Shown here in pieces: positions 16,614 through 24,262 of a stretch of 40,076 nt of DNA. Origin of the DNA: Parvimonas parva. Lineage in GTDB: Bacteria > Bacillota > Clostridia > Tissierellales > Peptoniphilaceae. The first letter of the stretch is position 1, and each line of letters starts with the position of its first letter. The notes beneath the pieces were generated by a model. That model had not been told where the DNA came from. It did no database searches and worked only from the letters and a program-made list of their open reading frames with translations. The position numbers were made by a program, and so were the translations under genes. The DNA is taken from NCBI RefSeq assembly GCF_016552165.1, contig NZ_JACVDA010000016.1, positions 4,782 through 44,857 of the forward strand, given 5' to 3'.

Positions 16614-17384
16614 AAAATTTTGTAAATTTATTTCGTTTAGTCCGTCAATTTTTTCTTGTTTTTGAATGTTTTCAAGCAATAATTTTTGAATTTTATCAAT
16701 GGAATTTTCTAAATTTTCTCCTTTTAGCAATTCACTTGTAACAAGGGAAGAAAATGTATCGCCTGTTCCACAGATTTTTATGTCGATTTTTTCTGTTTCA
16801 AACCATTTTTTTGAATTTTTTGAGAAATACAAAGTATTTAGTTTATTATCCTCTTCAAAACTTTTGATTAGAACTTGTTTTGCACCCATTTCAAAAAGTT
16901 TTTCTGCAATTTTTTCTACATCTTTTCTTTTGGTTTCAGAAAAATCTTTTTTGTAATCTGTAAGTAAAATGCTCTCCGTTAAGTTTGGAGTTACAATATC
17001 TGCAAACTTAACAAATTCCTTGTAAAATTCGATTTGTTCTTCTGTTGCTCCTGAATATTTTGCTCCATTGTCGCCAAGTATTGGGTCTAAAATAACTTTT
17101 CCTTTAAATTCTTTCAAAAAGTTTTTTATTACTTCAAACTGTTCTCTGCTATCCACAAAGCCTATATAAATTGCATCAAAATTTTGAATTTTTTTGATTT
17201 TTTCAAATATTTCTGAAAAATTCGGCATTTCAAAACTTAAAAAGTCTTTATAAGCCATATGTGAAGAAAATATTTTTGTTGGAATACCAAAAACTTCATT
17301 CCCATTTTGTGTTAATATGGAAATATTGACCTTTAAGGCACAATTTCCAACACAACAATAATCGTTAAAAACTAAAATTTTCAT
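16599..17384 (-). CDS. Pyridoxal/pyridoxine kinase (PfkB/ribokinase superfamily)
   Basis: A 261-residue kinase that would phosphorylate B6 vitamers to pyridoxal 5-phosphate in the cytoplasm. The N-terminus FNDYCCVGNCALKVNISIL corresponds to the PdxK/PdxY pattern of SGVG-C-SL. DPILGDNG, the TPNLTE loop and the anion-hole motif GTGDTFSS (catalytic Asp) are all present, and the length is normal for the family. Its start overlaps the stop of the ECF S-component gene by one base (TAATG), so uptake and trapping of the vitamin are coupled. A divergent MocR/PdxR-type regulator supports B6 rather than hydroxymethylpyrimidine as substrate. It could still be a ThiD-like kinase, but the context makes this less likely. 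Confidence 0.82.
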   Translation of the reverse strand: MKILVFNDYCCVGNCALKVNISILTQNGNEVFGIPTKIFSSHMAYKDFLSFEMPNFSEIFEKIKKIQNFDAIYIGFVDSREQFEVIKNFLKEFKGKVILDPILGDNGAKYSGATEEQIEFYKEFVKFADIVTPNLTESILLTDYKKDFSETKRKDVEKIAEKLFEMGAKQVLIKSFEEDNKLNTLYFSKNSKKWFETEKIDIKICGTGDTFSSLVTSELLKGENLENSIDKIQKLLLENIQKQEKIDGLNEINLQNFKIGE

Positions 17385-17935
17385 TATCTGATAGTTTTCT
17401 TTATGATTGGTTTTAAAGCCTTAACCAAGATCACAGCGATTATAACTCCAACTACTGCATTAGTTGATGAAGCCCATAGTCTTTGAATACCTTTTGCTAT
17501 TGCTCCGGCTTGTGGCAATCCCTTAACATATATGTCTGTAATGTAGCTTTTTGATAGGTACAAAATTACATAAGTTACTGCTCCTGTAATTGAACCGATT
17601 AAGTTTTTCTTAAAGTTTTCTGCGTTTGCTCCATTAGAATAAGCAATTGTTCCACAGATAAAAGCCATTAAAAACTTAAATGTAAATGTAAATGGAGCAG
17701 AAGGAAAATAAATAGGATTTATAAGGTCAAAAATTGCTGATCCCAAACCTGATGCAAGTCCCCCTGCAATAGGTCCCAATAATAATCCGCATAATAAACA
17801 AAATCCGTTTCCGATATGTACTCTTGTCATACTCGCTCCAAGCGGTATTTGGATTTGAATTTGTGAAGCTACAAAAACAACTGCTGCCATCACTCCTATT
17901 AATGTTATTTTTTTTATATTTAGTTTGCTTTCCAT
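17384..17935 (-). CDS. ECF transporter S component, predicted pyridoxine-specific
   Basis: A 183-residue substrate-binding membrane protein of an energy-coupling-factor transporter. I start it at ATG 17935 behind AAAGGAGTG; the reading from 17965 would include that site. The pattern LIGVMAAVVFVASQIQIQIPL, the Gly-rich LLCGLLLGPIAGGLASGLGSAIFDL and FTFKFLMAFICGTIAY are typical S-component segments, with about six helices. The shared ATPases and T subunit are not in the window, as is normal for group II ECF systems. Linkage to pyridoxal kinase and a MocR-type regulator matches the genomic context of predicted pyridoxine transporters. Confidence 0.82.
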   Translation of the reverse strand: MESKLNIKKITLIGVMAAVVFVASQIQIQIPLGASMTRVHIGNGFCLLCGLLLGPIAGGLASGLGSAIFDLINPIYFPSAPFTFTFKFLMAFICGTIAYSNGANAENFKKNLIGSITGAVTYVILYLSKSYITDIYVKGLPQAGAIAKGIQRLWASSTNAVVGVIIAVILVKALKPIIKKTIR

Positions 17936-17967
17936 ATAAAACACTCCTTTGATTAATTTGGTCAAAT

Positions 17968-17994
17968 ATAGTATAATACATTTATTGATACTAT
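17968..17994. promoter_or_regulatory. Inverted repeat in the divergent vitamin B6 control region
   Basis: ATAGTAT (17968-17974) and ATACTAT (17988-17994) form a perfect inverted repeat with centres 20 bases apart, two helical turns. It lies between the S-component gene and the MocR-type regulator gene. On the minus strand a TTGACA lies just beyond it. It is a good candidate for the regulator binding site. Confidence 0.5.
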
Positions 17995-18031
17995 TTGTAG
18001 TGTCAAAATTATATTTTTTTATGGGGTCAGA

Positions 18032-19354
18032 ATGTTAGTATTAAATAATGGTGTAATTTACCTACAAATATATGAATATTTCAAAAACGAAATAATAAAT
18101 GGAACATACAAAGCAAATACAAAACTTCCAAGTAAAAGAAATCTTGCAAAGGAATACAAAATCTCGCTCAACACGGTTGACAATGCTTACTCAAAACTTT
18201 TAGAAGAAGGTTTTATCTACTCTAAAGAAAGACAGGGCTTTTTTGTTGCAGACGTTGGAGAACTCTATGTCTTTGATAGCAAGCCTATACATATCGAAAA
18301 GGAAGAAGAAAATATCGAATATGACTTTTCGTACAATGGAGTAAGCACGGAATTTCCATACAAAGCATTTAAAAAAATTTCTGCAACTATTTTTGACAAC
18401 AAAGACATTTTAGAAAAAGTTGACTATCAAGGCTATATGCCTCTTAGAGTACAAATTGCAGAGTATCTAAATAAGTCGAGAGGTTTTAAAGCCGACCCAT
18501 CGCAAATTATTATTTCAAGTGGTTCAGAATATCTTTTTCAAATAATTTTTAAATTAATTTCTGGAAAATTTGGCATAGAAGACCCTGGATATAAAATGCT
18601 ACATAATATAATGGATACAAATGATATAAAGTATGAATTTATCCCTGTCGATGAAAACGGAATGAATTTGAAGGCACTTAAAAGTTCAAAATCCGACTTT
18701 TGCGTTATAACTCCGGCTCATCAATTCCCTACCGGCGTTATAATGAATATGCAAAGACGTGTTGAGCTTTTGAATATGAAAAAGATAAAGTATGTAATCG
18801 AAGACGACTACGACAGCGAATTCAAATATTCAAAAAGACCCGTACCTGCTTTAAAATCAATTGACATAAATGACAAGGTAATTTATATCGGCTCTTTTTC
18901 AAAGTCCATTTCTCCAAGTTTTAGAGTTAGTTTTATGGTTTTACCTTTCAATTTGGTTGAAAAATATAATAAAATTTTTAAATTTTTTATCTGCCCTGTT
19001 TCAATTATGGTACAAAAAATGTTGACCAGCTTTATTGAATCAGGTGAGTTTGAAAAACATTTAAACAGAATGAGAAAAATTTATTCTAAAAAAAGACAAT
19101 TACTTATGGATATGTTAAGTGAAAGAGAGGATATTGTAGTAAAAGGAGCAGATGCAGGACTTCATATAGTTTTGGAATATCCTAAAAGCTATTCAGAGGA
19201 ATTAATCGTAGAAAGGGCAAAGATGAAAAAAATCAAAGTCTATGGACTTAGCTCTTATGGAACAAAAAGAGAAATACCATCAATTTTATTAGGCTTTGCA
19301 ACGCTTAGCGAAGAAAAATTAAAAGAGGGAATAAAATTATTTTTAGAAATTTAG
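18032..19354 (+). CDS. pdxR: MocR-family PLP-dependent regulator, PdxR-like
   Basis: A 440-residue fusion of a GntR winged helix (about 5-75: YLQIYEYFKNEIINGTYKAN, LPSKRNLAKEYKISLNTVDNAYSKL) and a fold-type I aminotransferase domain (about 95-440). The PLP site shows SSGSEYLFQ, ITPAHQFPTG, IEDDYDSEFKY and the Schiff-base Lys291 in GSFSKSISPSFRV. In relatives PLP binding to this domain changes DNA binding. Divergence from a B6 transporter and kinase fits PdxR sensing of PLP supply. The ribosome site before ATG 18032 is poor (GGGGTCAGA), so low expression is likely. No pdxS/pdxT synthase genes are nearby, so here the target is probably salvage. Confidence 0.85.
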   Translation: MLVLNNGVIYLQIYEYFKNEIINGTYKANTKLPSKRNLAKEYKISLNTVDNAYSKLLEEGFIYSKERQGFFVADVGELYVFDSKPIHIEKEEENIEYDFSYNGVSTEFPYKAFKKISATIFDNKDILEKVDYQGYMPLRVQIAEYLNKSRGFKADPSQIIISSGSEYLFQIIFKLISGKFGIEDPGYKMLHNIMDTNDIKYEFIPVDENGMNLKALKSSKSDFCVITPAHQFPTGVIMNMQRRVELLNMKKIKYVIEDDYDSEFKYSKRPVPALKSIDINDKVIYIGSFSKSISPSFRVSFMVLPFNLVEKYNKIFKFFICPVSIMVQKMLTSFIESGEFEKHLNRMRKIYSKKRQLLMDMLSEREDIVVKGADAGLHIVLEYPKSYSEELIVERAKMKKIKVYGLSSYGTKREIPSILLGFATLSEEKLKEGIKLFLEI

Positions 19355-19362
19355 GAGGTTTT

Positions 19363-19767
19363 ATGAAATTTAAAGAATTTAATTTTAATGAGTATTTTGA
19401 AGATATAAAAAGAATTTATAAATCAGCAAATTGGTCGGCATATCTAAATGATGACGAAAAATTGAAAAGAGCTTTTGAAAATTCTCTGTGCTTTTTAGGT
19501 GCTTTTGATAATAGTAAATTAGTTGGATTTATCCGTTGTGTAGGAGATGGAGAACATATAGTTATTGTCCAAGATTTGATTGTGGATAAAGAATTTTATA
19601 GGCAAAAAATTGGAACAAAGCTATTTAATTTGACTTCTGAAAAATTTAAAGATGCTAGAGCATTTTGCCTTTTTACAGATATTGAGGATATAAGGGATAA
19701 TGAGTTTTACAAATCGGTTGGAATGGTAAAAATAGAAGAAAAAAATATGGTTTCTTATATCAGATAA
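19363..19767 (+). CDS. GNAT-family N-acetyltransferase
   Basis: A 134-residue single-domain acetyltransferase. It has the core beta4-alpha3 acetyl-CoA motif (VQDLIVDKEFYRQKIGTKLFNLT, with the Q/R-x-x-G-x-G/A type loop as RQKIGTKL) and the C-terminal NEFYKSVGMVKIEE element. It starts eight bases after pdxR, and the AGGAGG ribosome site overlaps the pdxR stop, so the two are cotranscribed. The acceptor substrate cannot be inferred. A terminator at 19831-19855 follows. Confidence 0.85.
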   Translation: MKFKEFNFNEYFEDIKRIYKSANWSAYLNDDEKLKRAFENSLCFLGAFDNSKLVGFIRCVGDGEHIVIVQDLIVDKEFYRQKIGTKLFNLTSEKFKDARAFCLFTDIEDIRDNEFYKSVGMVKIEEKNMVSYIR

Positions 19768-19830
19768 GTGGCTGAAGTTAAAGAAAGTACCATATTTGAA
19801 GATTTCTCCACTGCTCTTTTTAAAAAAGAA

Positions 19831-19855
19831 ATAGCTGTGATTTTCTCACAGCTAT
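19831..19855. terminator. Bidirectional terminator between the GNAT and lipoprotein genes
   Basis: A ten-base perfect stem, ATAGCTGTGA with TCACAGCTAT, encloses a five-base loop and sits between two convergent genes. T-rich stretches follow on both strands. Confidence 0.8.
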
Positions 19856-19894
19856 CTTTATATAATCTTCAGTTATTTTTTCTATTTATTTCAA

Positions 19895-21319
19895 TTATTT
19901 TTCAACAAGTTTGGCACTTCCGTAATTAATTTTATCCAATGTTATGTTTAAAACTTCACTTCCTGCCATTAATTTATATGTTTGTCCTAATTTCATATCA
20001 TTAACACTCACTATTACATTCTTATAAGCTCTCTTTGGCTTGTATTTTGCTAGAACCTTTTTCATCTTATCTAAAACTTTCAGTTCTTCTTTAGTTTCTT
20101 TTGAAAAGCTCATCAAAACACTTCCTTGTGTTGAAAGTTCCCCAAAACTTTTAACCATCAAGTCATTTCCTGTTGCGATAAACTTTCCACCTGTTATACT
20201 GGCTGTACCGTCGTAGCCCATTGCTAGGCTTTTGCTATTTTGTGAGCCCTCAACAAAAGTTTCTCCTCCGGCGATAAAAATATCTCCCTCAGAATCTAAA
20301 CCGTTTTTATCTGCTAAAATATTTACCTTGCCACCACTGATTTTGATATATAAGTCAGCGTTGGCACCTTTTTTGCTCTTCGCTTTTATCCCATCACTTT
20401 TTGAAACAACCTGTGTGTTTCCACCTTTTATGTCTATGCGTTTGCTTTCGATGCCATCTTCGCCACTTTTTATATCAAGTTCGCCACTTGCTATTGTTAC
20501 GCTTGAATTTGATTTAATTCCGTCCTCTCCAGCTGAAATATCAAATTTCCCACTTGAAATATAAACACAACCTTTATCCTTATCTGTGTTGTGACTTACC
20601 TTTAATCCATTTCCTTTTTCTCCGGCTTTTATTTTATATTTTCCACCTGCAATGGCTACTGAACTATTTGAATTTACAGAATCCGTAGCAGTATCTATTG
20701 CATATTTTCCATCAACAAAAACAATTTTATCTTGAGATATAATCCCTCTACCATAAAGAGAAGAAAGATTTAAAACTCCAGTACCGTTAAAACTTAAATC
20801 GCTTTTTGAAAAAATAACTGAATTCTTGTTGTCCTCTGTTTCATCTATTGAGCCTTTTAAAGCCAATACATTTTCGCTTTCCGATGCAAGAGTTATGATA
20901 GTTTTTTTAGAATTTTTTATAAAAATCGGTGTATTTGTAGAAGAAGATAAATTTACACCATTTAAAACAATTCTAACTTTATCACTATTTTTTGCATTTA
21001 CTATAATTTGTCCCTCTTCAAGTCTGCCGGTCAAAATGTAAGTTCCGCCGTAAGAAATTGTTAAAACATTTCCGGAAACACTAACATTTTTCCCTTTAAC
21101 ATTTGAAATATCACTTAAATCTATTTTTATTCCTTTTTTTTCGTCAATCATAGCATCATAATCATCGTCTTCAAAAAGATTTGCCTTATTTTCTTTATTT
21201 AACTTCATAGCTTGTAATGTCTGCATATTTACCTTTTTTGTAGGCTTGCTACAAGCAACCAAACAGCCAGACAATATAGCCAAACTAAATAGTTCAACTA
21301 CCAATCTATTAGCCCTCAT
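19895..21319 (-). CDS. Cthe_2159-like carbohydrate-binding beta-helix lipoprotein
   Basis: A 474-residue exported lipoprotein. The signal has two lipobox candidates, LSGC (Cys19) and LVAC (Cys23). The body (about 70-420) is a run of short beta-strand repeats with regular GGK, GEDGIKS, GEDGIES and SDGIKAK turns, as in the right-handed beta-helix of the Cthe_2159 family (DUF4353). That family binds acidic polysaccharide and calcium. In the N-terminal part, GTYILTGRLEEGQIIVNA and VRIVLNGVNLSSS are the family hallmark. It is expressed alone, downstream of and separated by a terminator from a two-component system. The binding target here is not known. Confidence 0.83.
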   Translation of the reverse strand: MRANRLVVELFSLAILSGCLVACSKPTKKVNMQTLQAMKLNKENKANLFEDDDYDAMIDEKKGIKIDLSDISNVKGKNVSVSGNVLTISYGGTYILTGRLEEGQIIVNAKNSDKVRIVLNGVNLSSSTNTPIFIKNSKKTIITLASESENVLALKGSIDETEDNKNSVIFSKSDLSFNGTGVLNLSSLYGRGIISQDKIVFVDGKYAIDTATDSVNSNSSVAIAGGKYKIKAGEKGNGLKVSHNTDKDKGCVYISSGKFDISAGEDGIKSNSSVTIASGELDIKSGEDGIESKRIDIKGGNTQVVSKSDGIKAKSKKGANADLYIKISGGKVNILADKNGLDSEGDIFIAGGETFVEGSQNSKSLAMGYDGTASITGGKFIATGNDLMVKSFGELSTQGSVLMSFSKETKEELKVLDKMKKVLAKYKPKRAYKNVIVSVNDMKLGQTYKLMAGSEVLNITLDKINYGSAKLVEK

Positions 21320-21429
21320 ATTGCCCTCCTTAATATTCTTGACACTATAAAATCTCCCAATTCATTATCCTTATGCTAATATTTTACAACCCAAACCTTT
21401 AACAAACCTTAAATGAATTTTTATACAAA

Positions 21430-21451
21430 AAAAGTAGCTTTCGCTACTTTT
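21430..21451 (-). terminator. Terminator of the second two-component operon
   Basis: AAAAGTAGC (21430-21438) pairs with GCTACTTTT (21443-21451) around a TTTC loop, followed by seven T bases on the minus strand. It overlaps the histidine kinase stop codon. Confidence 0.9.
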
Positions 21452-22664
21452 AAAATTTAACTGTAAAAATAATTCTTTCTCCGTCAAAACTATCAGCAGA
21501 AATTTTGCCCTTATGTTTTTGAACAATCGACTGAGCAATGGAAAGCCCTATTCCATAGCCACCTGTTTTACTATTTCTTGACGAATCCGCTCTGTAAAAT
21601 CTTTCAAATAAAACATTATAATTTTTAACTTCTAAATTATCTGCCTCATTTTCGACAGTCAATGTAATTTTCCTATTTTGTCTTGAAAGTTTTACTTTTA
21701 TATCAGTTTTTTCTCTTGCATACTTAATTGCATTATCAAGAAGAATATTTACAAGTTGTCTAATCAGTTTTTCATCGCCTTTAAACGAAATGTCCTTTTC
21801 AACATCAACTAGAATATTTTTATCCAAGCTTAGAGCCAAGTCTTTAACTTCATTTGTCGATTCTTCTACAATATCAGAAAGTGAAAAATCCAACACTTCC
21901 AAAGAATTCAATTCCTCTAACTTTGTAAGCGAGATTAAATTTCCAATAAGACCGTTTAATCTATTTACTTGCTTATGAATATTGTTAGTCCACTTGCTCT
22001 GTCCACTTTCCATTTCAAGCACATCGGCACTTGTATTTATTATAGCAAGCGGTGTCTTTAACTCATGGCTCGCATCTGTAATAAAAGCATTTTGTTTTTC
22101 ATAAGCCTTTACCATAGGAGAAACAGCTTTTTTAGATAAAATAATTGAAAAGAATGTAACAAGTCCTAATACAAAAAAGCTAATAATTATACTATTTTTC
22201 AAAGTTGAATAAAAAACGTCATAATCCTTTACAACATCTACAAATGCAATCAAAATGCCATTTTCAGCTGACGACACAACATACTTAAATCCCTTATAAT
22301 AACCCGTCTTATCCCCTTTTGACAATACGGCTTTAGCATAATCAACAGCCTCAGAAGAACTTGTCAAAAAAACATCATCAGTATTAACCGTTACAATATT
22401 TTTCTTAACATCAGTCTTAACAGTAAAAAATCTATTTGAAAAACTCTTAGCATACGAAGCCTTATCCTCCTCTAAAGAATCCTCAAACATTGTAAATTTT
22501 GGCATCTCTCCGTCATTTAAAACAAGAATATTAAGCAAATTGTCCGAACTGTACTTAATATTATAAAAATTTGTAATATTCACAAACGCAGTTATAGATA
22601 AAAGGACAATAGTTATAATGCCAACAGAAAAATATACAAACTTTTTTCGAAGTTTATTTTCCAT
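21450..22664 (-). CDS. Sensor histidine kinase
   Basis: A 404-residue kinase with transmembrane helices at about 10-30 and 157-177 and a 125-residue extracytoplasmic sensor of unknown ligand between them. The H box is FITDASHELKTPLAIINTS with His200. The ATPase domain has the N box (LLDNAIKYARE) and the FERFYRADSSRNSKTGGYGIGLSIAQ region covering the F and G boxes. It overlaps its response regulator by 11 bases with GAGGAAT as ribosome site. It lies upstream of the beta-helix lipoprotein, which may be part of its regulon. That link rests on position alone. Confidence 0.9.
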   Translation of the reverse strand: MENKLRKKFVYFSVGIITIVLLSITAFVNITNFYNIKYSSDNLLNILVLNDGEMPKFTMFEDSLEEDKASYAKSFSNRFFTVKTDVKKNIVTVNTDDVFLTSSSEAVDYAKAVLSKGDKTGYYKGFKYVVSSAENGILIAFVDVVKDYDVFYSTLKNSIIISFFVLGLVTFFSIILSKKAVSPMVKAYEKQNAFITDASHELKTPLAIINTSADVLEMESGQSKWTNNIHKQVNRLNGLIGNLISLTKLEELNSLEVLDFSLSDIVEESTNEVKDLALSLDKNILVDVEKDISFKGDEKLIRQLVNILLDNAIKYAREKTDIKVKLSRQNRKITLTVENEADNLEVKNYNVLFERFYRADSSRNSKTGGYGIGLSIAQSIVQKHKGKISADSFDGERIIFTVKF

Positions 22665-23334
22665 TTAATTCCTCCAAAGAATAACCAACATTTCTAGTAA
22701 CCTTTATCTCAACATTAGCCTCCAACTTCGCAAGTTTTTTTCTAATATATGAAATATAAACCCAAACAACACTTATATCAGAATCCGTATCATAACCCCA
22801 TATCTTATCCATAAAAGTATCTGCAGAAATTATAGTAGAAGGAGCAGACATAAACATTTCAAGCATTTGAAACTCCTTGCTTGCAAGTTTATAATTTCCT
22901 TTTTTAGAAGATAACTCAAAGTTAGTTCTATTCAAAGTAATATTTCCAAAAGTCAAAACATTATCCGTAATATTTTCTTTTCTTCTAGTTATAGCTCTAA
23001 GTCTTGCAAGAAGTTCTTTAACTTCAAAAGGCTTAGTAAGATAATCATCTGCTCCACTATCAAGTCCAACAATCTTATCATCCAGTTCAGACTTTGCAGT
23101 AAGCATAATAACCGGAATACTATTTCCCTCTTCTCTTATAGTTTTCAAAACAGTTATTCCATCAACCTTCGGCATCATAATATCTAAAATAACAGCATCA
23201 TAATTCTCTGCACCAAGATAAGTAAGAGCCTCCTCTCCGTCATAAACAACATCAACAGAATACTTATTGCCTTTCAAAATCGCACAAAGACCATCAGCCA
23301 AATCTATCTCATCTTCACAAACCAAAATTCTCAT
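22654..23334 (-). CDS. OmpR-family response regulator
   Basis: A 226-residue regulator. I start it at ATG 23334 behind GGGGTGA; the reading from 23370 would include the ribosome site. The receiver has Glu7-Asp8-Glu9, phosphorylation site Asp51 in AVILDIMMPKVDG, Thr79 region (VIMLTAKSEL) and Lys101 region (DYLTKPFEV). The winged helix (about 125-226) includes ASKEFQMLEMFM, VVWVYISYIRKKLAKL and VTRNVGYSLEE. It heads a two-gene operon with the kinase. Two CTTAAAA repeats with a 10-base period just upstream (23378-23394) could be autoregulatory sites. Confidence 0.92.
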   Translation of the reverse strand: MRILVCEDEIDLADGLCAILKGNKYSVDVVYDGEEALTYLGAENYDAVILDIMMPKVDGITVLKTIREEGNSIPVIMLTAKSELDDKIVGLDSGADDYLTKPFEVKELLARLRAITRRKENITDNVLTFGNITLNRTNFELSSKKGNYKLASKEFQMLEMFMSAPSTIISADTFMDKIWGYDTDSDISVVWVYISYIRKKLAKLEANVEIKVTRNVGYSLEELNGK

Positions 23335-23377
23335 AAAATCACCCCGTACTTTCTCAAATATATGATACAAGTATAAC

Positions 23378-23394
23378 CTTAAAACAACTTAAAA
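23378..23394 (-). promoter_or_regulatory. 10-bp-period direct repeat upstream of the second response regulator
   Basis: CTTAAAA occurs at 23378-23384 and again at 23388-23394, a 10-base period. This places TTTTAAG half sites over the -35 position of a TATCAT box (23367-23362) on the minus strand. OmpR-family regulators bind repeats of this kind. Confidence 0.45.
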
Positions 23395-23407
23395 TCAAGT
23401 ATAAAAA

Positions 23408-23431
23408 AAAATCACTCAAACGAGTGATTTT
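23408..23431 (-). terminator. Terminator of pflA
   Basis: AAAATCACTC pairs with GAGTGATTTT around an AAAC loop, and a run of at least eight T bases follows on the minus strand. It lies 12 bases after the pflA stop. Confidence 0.9.
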
Positions 23432-23442
23432 AAATATAATTA

Positions 23443-24171
23443 TTAATTTAAATTTAATTTACTTCTTACATAACTTTCGAGCATAACAGCTTTTTCTTTA
23501 TTCATTGCTGGAACGTCTTTTAGTTTGTAATCTTTTCCGATTTCTTTATACTTTGCAACGCCCATTACGTGATATGGTAAGATTTCAACTCTTTCAATTT
23601 TATCTCTATATGGTTTTATGATTTCGATAAATTTATCCATTGATTCTCTATTGTCTGTAAAGCCAGGCACCATTACATGTCTAAACCAAATTTTTCCTTT
23701 AAAATATTTTTCAATGTATTCTAGAAATGTAAAAAATCCGTCCATTTTTTGTTTTACCATTTCAATGTAGCCTTGGTTTGAAAAACTTTTTACGTCCAAA
23801 AGAATTGTATCCGTATTTTCTAAAATGTCTTTAAAATATTTTTCATTTCCGTAACCACTTGTATCTATGCAAGTATTATATCCATTTTCTTTTAGTAATT
23901 TTAGGGTTTCAGCTAGAAATTCTCCTTGTAAAAGAGGTTCTCCTCCGGAAAAAGTTATTCCACCATTTCCTCTGTAATAGGTTTTATATCTCTTAGCTTT
24001 AGACAGCACAAAATCAGGTGTTATCTCTGTACCCCCTTGTAATGTTTGTGTATCCGGGTTATGACAGTAAAGGCATCTTAACGGACAGCCTTGTAAAAAG
24101 AAAATTGTCCTTATGCCCGGTCCGTCAACAAGACCCATTGTTTCGATTGAATGTAGTCTGCCTATTACCAT
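23443..24171 (-). CDS. pflA: Pyruvate formate-lyase activating enzyme
   Basis: A 242-residue radical SAM enzyme that installs the glycyl radical on PflB. I start it at ATG 24171, which has AAAGGTGA upstream. The 4Fe-4S cluster motif CxxxCxxC is seen as GCPLRCLYCHN near residue 30. TFSGGEPLLQ is the SAM-binding GGE motif, and IDTSGYG, ILLDVKSF and WFRHVMVPGFTDN follow in the usual PflA order. The gene directly follows pflB but is separated by a strong hairpin, so it is probably expressed at a lower level by readthrough or from its own weak promoter. Confidence 0.95.
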   Translation of the reverse strand: MVIGRLHSIETMGLVDGPGIRTIFFLQGCPLRCLYCHNPDTQTLQGGTEITPDFVLSKAKRYKTYYRGNGGITFSGGEPLLQGEFLAETLKLLKENGYNTCIDTSGYGNEKYFKDILENTDTILLDVKSFSNQGYIEMVKQKMDGFFTFLEYIEKYFKGKIWFRHVMVPGFTDNRESMDKFIEIIKPYRDKIERVEILPYHVMGVAKYKEIGKDYKLKDVPAMNKEKAVMLESYVRSKLNLN

Positions 24172-24218
24172 AAAATCACCTTTAATCATTAATTTATATA
24201 GTTCTTTTTATGTAGAAA

Positions 24219-24246
24219 AAACAAAGCAGGGTATCCTGCTTTGTTT
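24219..24246 (-). terminator. Intercistronic terminator between pflB and pflA
   Basis: A perfect 12-base stem (24219-24230 with 24235-24246) encloses a GTAT loop. Six T bases follow on the minus strand. It would lower pflA relative to pflB, matching the catalytic-to-activator ratio these enzymes need. Confidence 0.92.
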
Positions 24247-24262
24247 ATATGTCAACAACTAA

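Noticed and set aside
17936-17965. Upstream ATG 17965 as the start of the ECF S-component gene
   Set aside because: The ribosome site AAAGGAGTG lies between it and ATG 17935, so the later start is used.
19831-19855. TGTGA...TCACA as a second Crp/Fnr site
   Set aside because: The spacing is five bases, it lies between convergent genes, and it is part of a perfect terminator stem.
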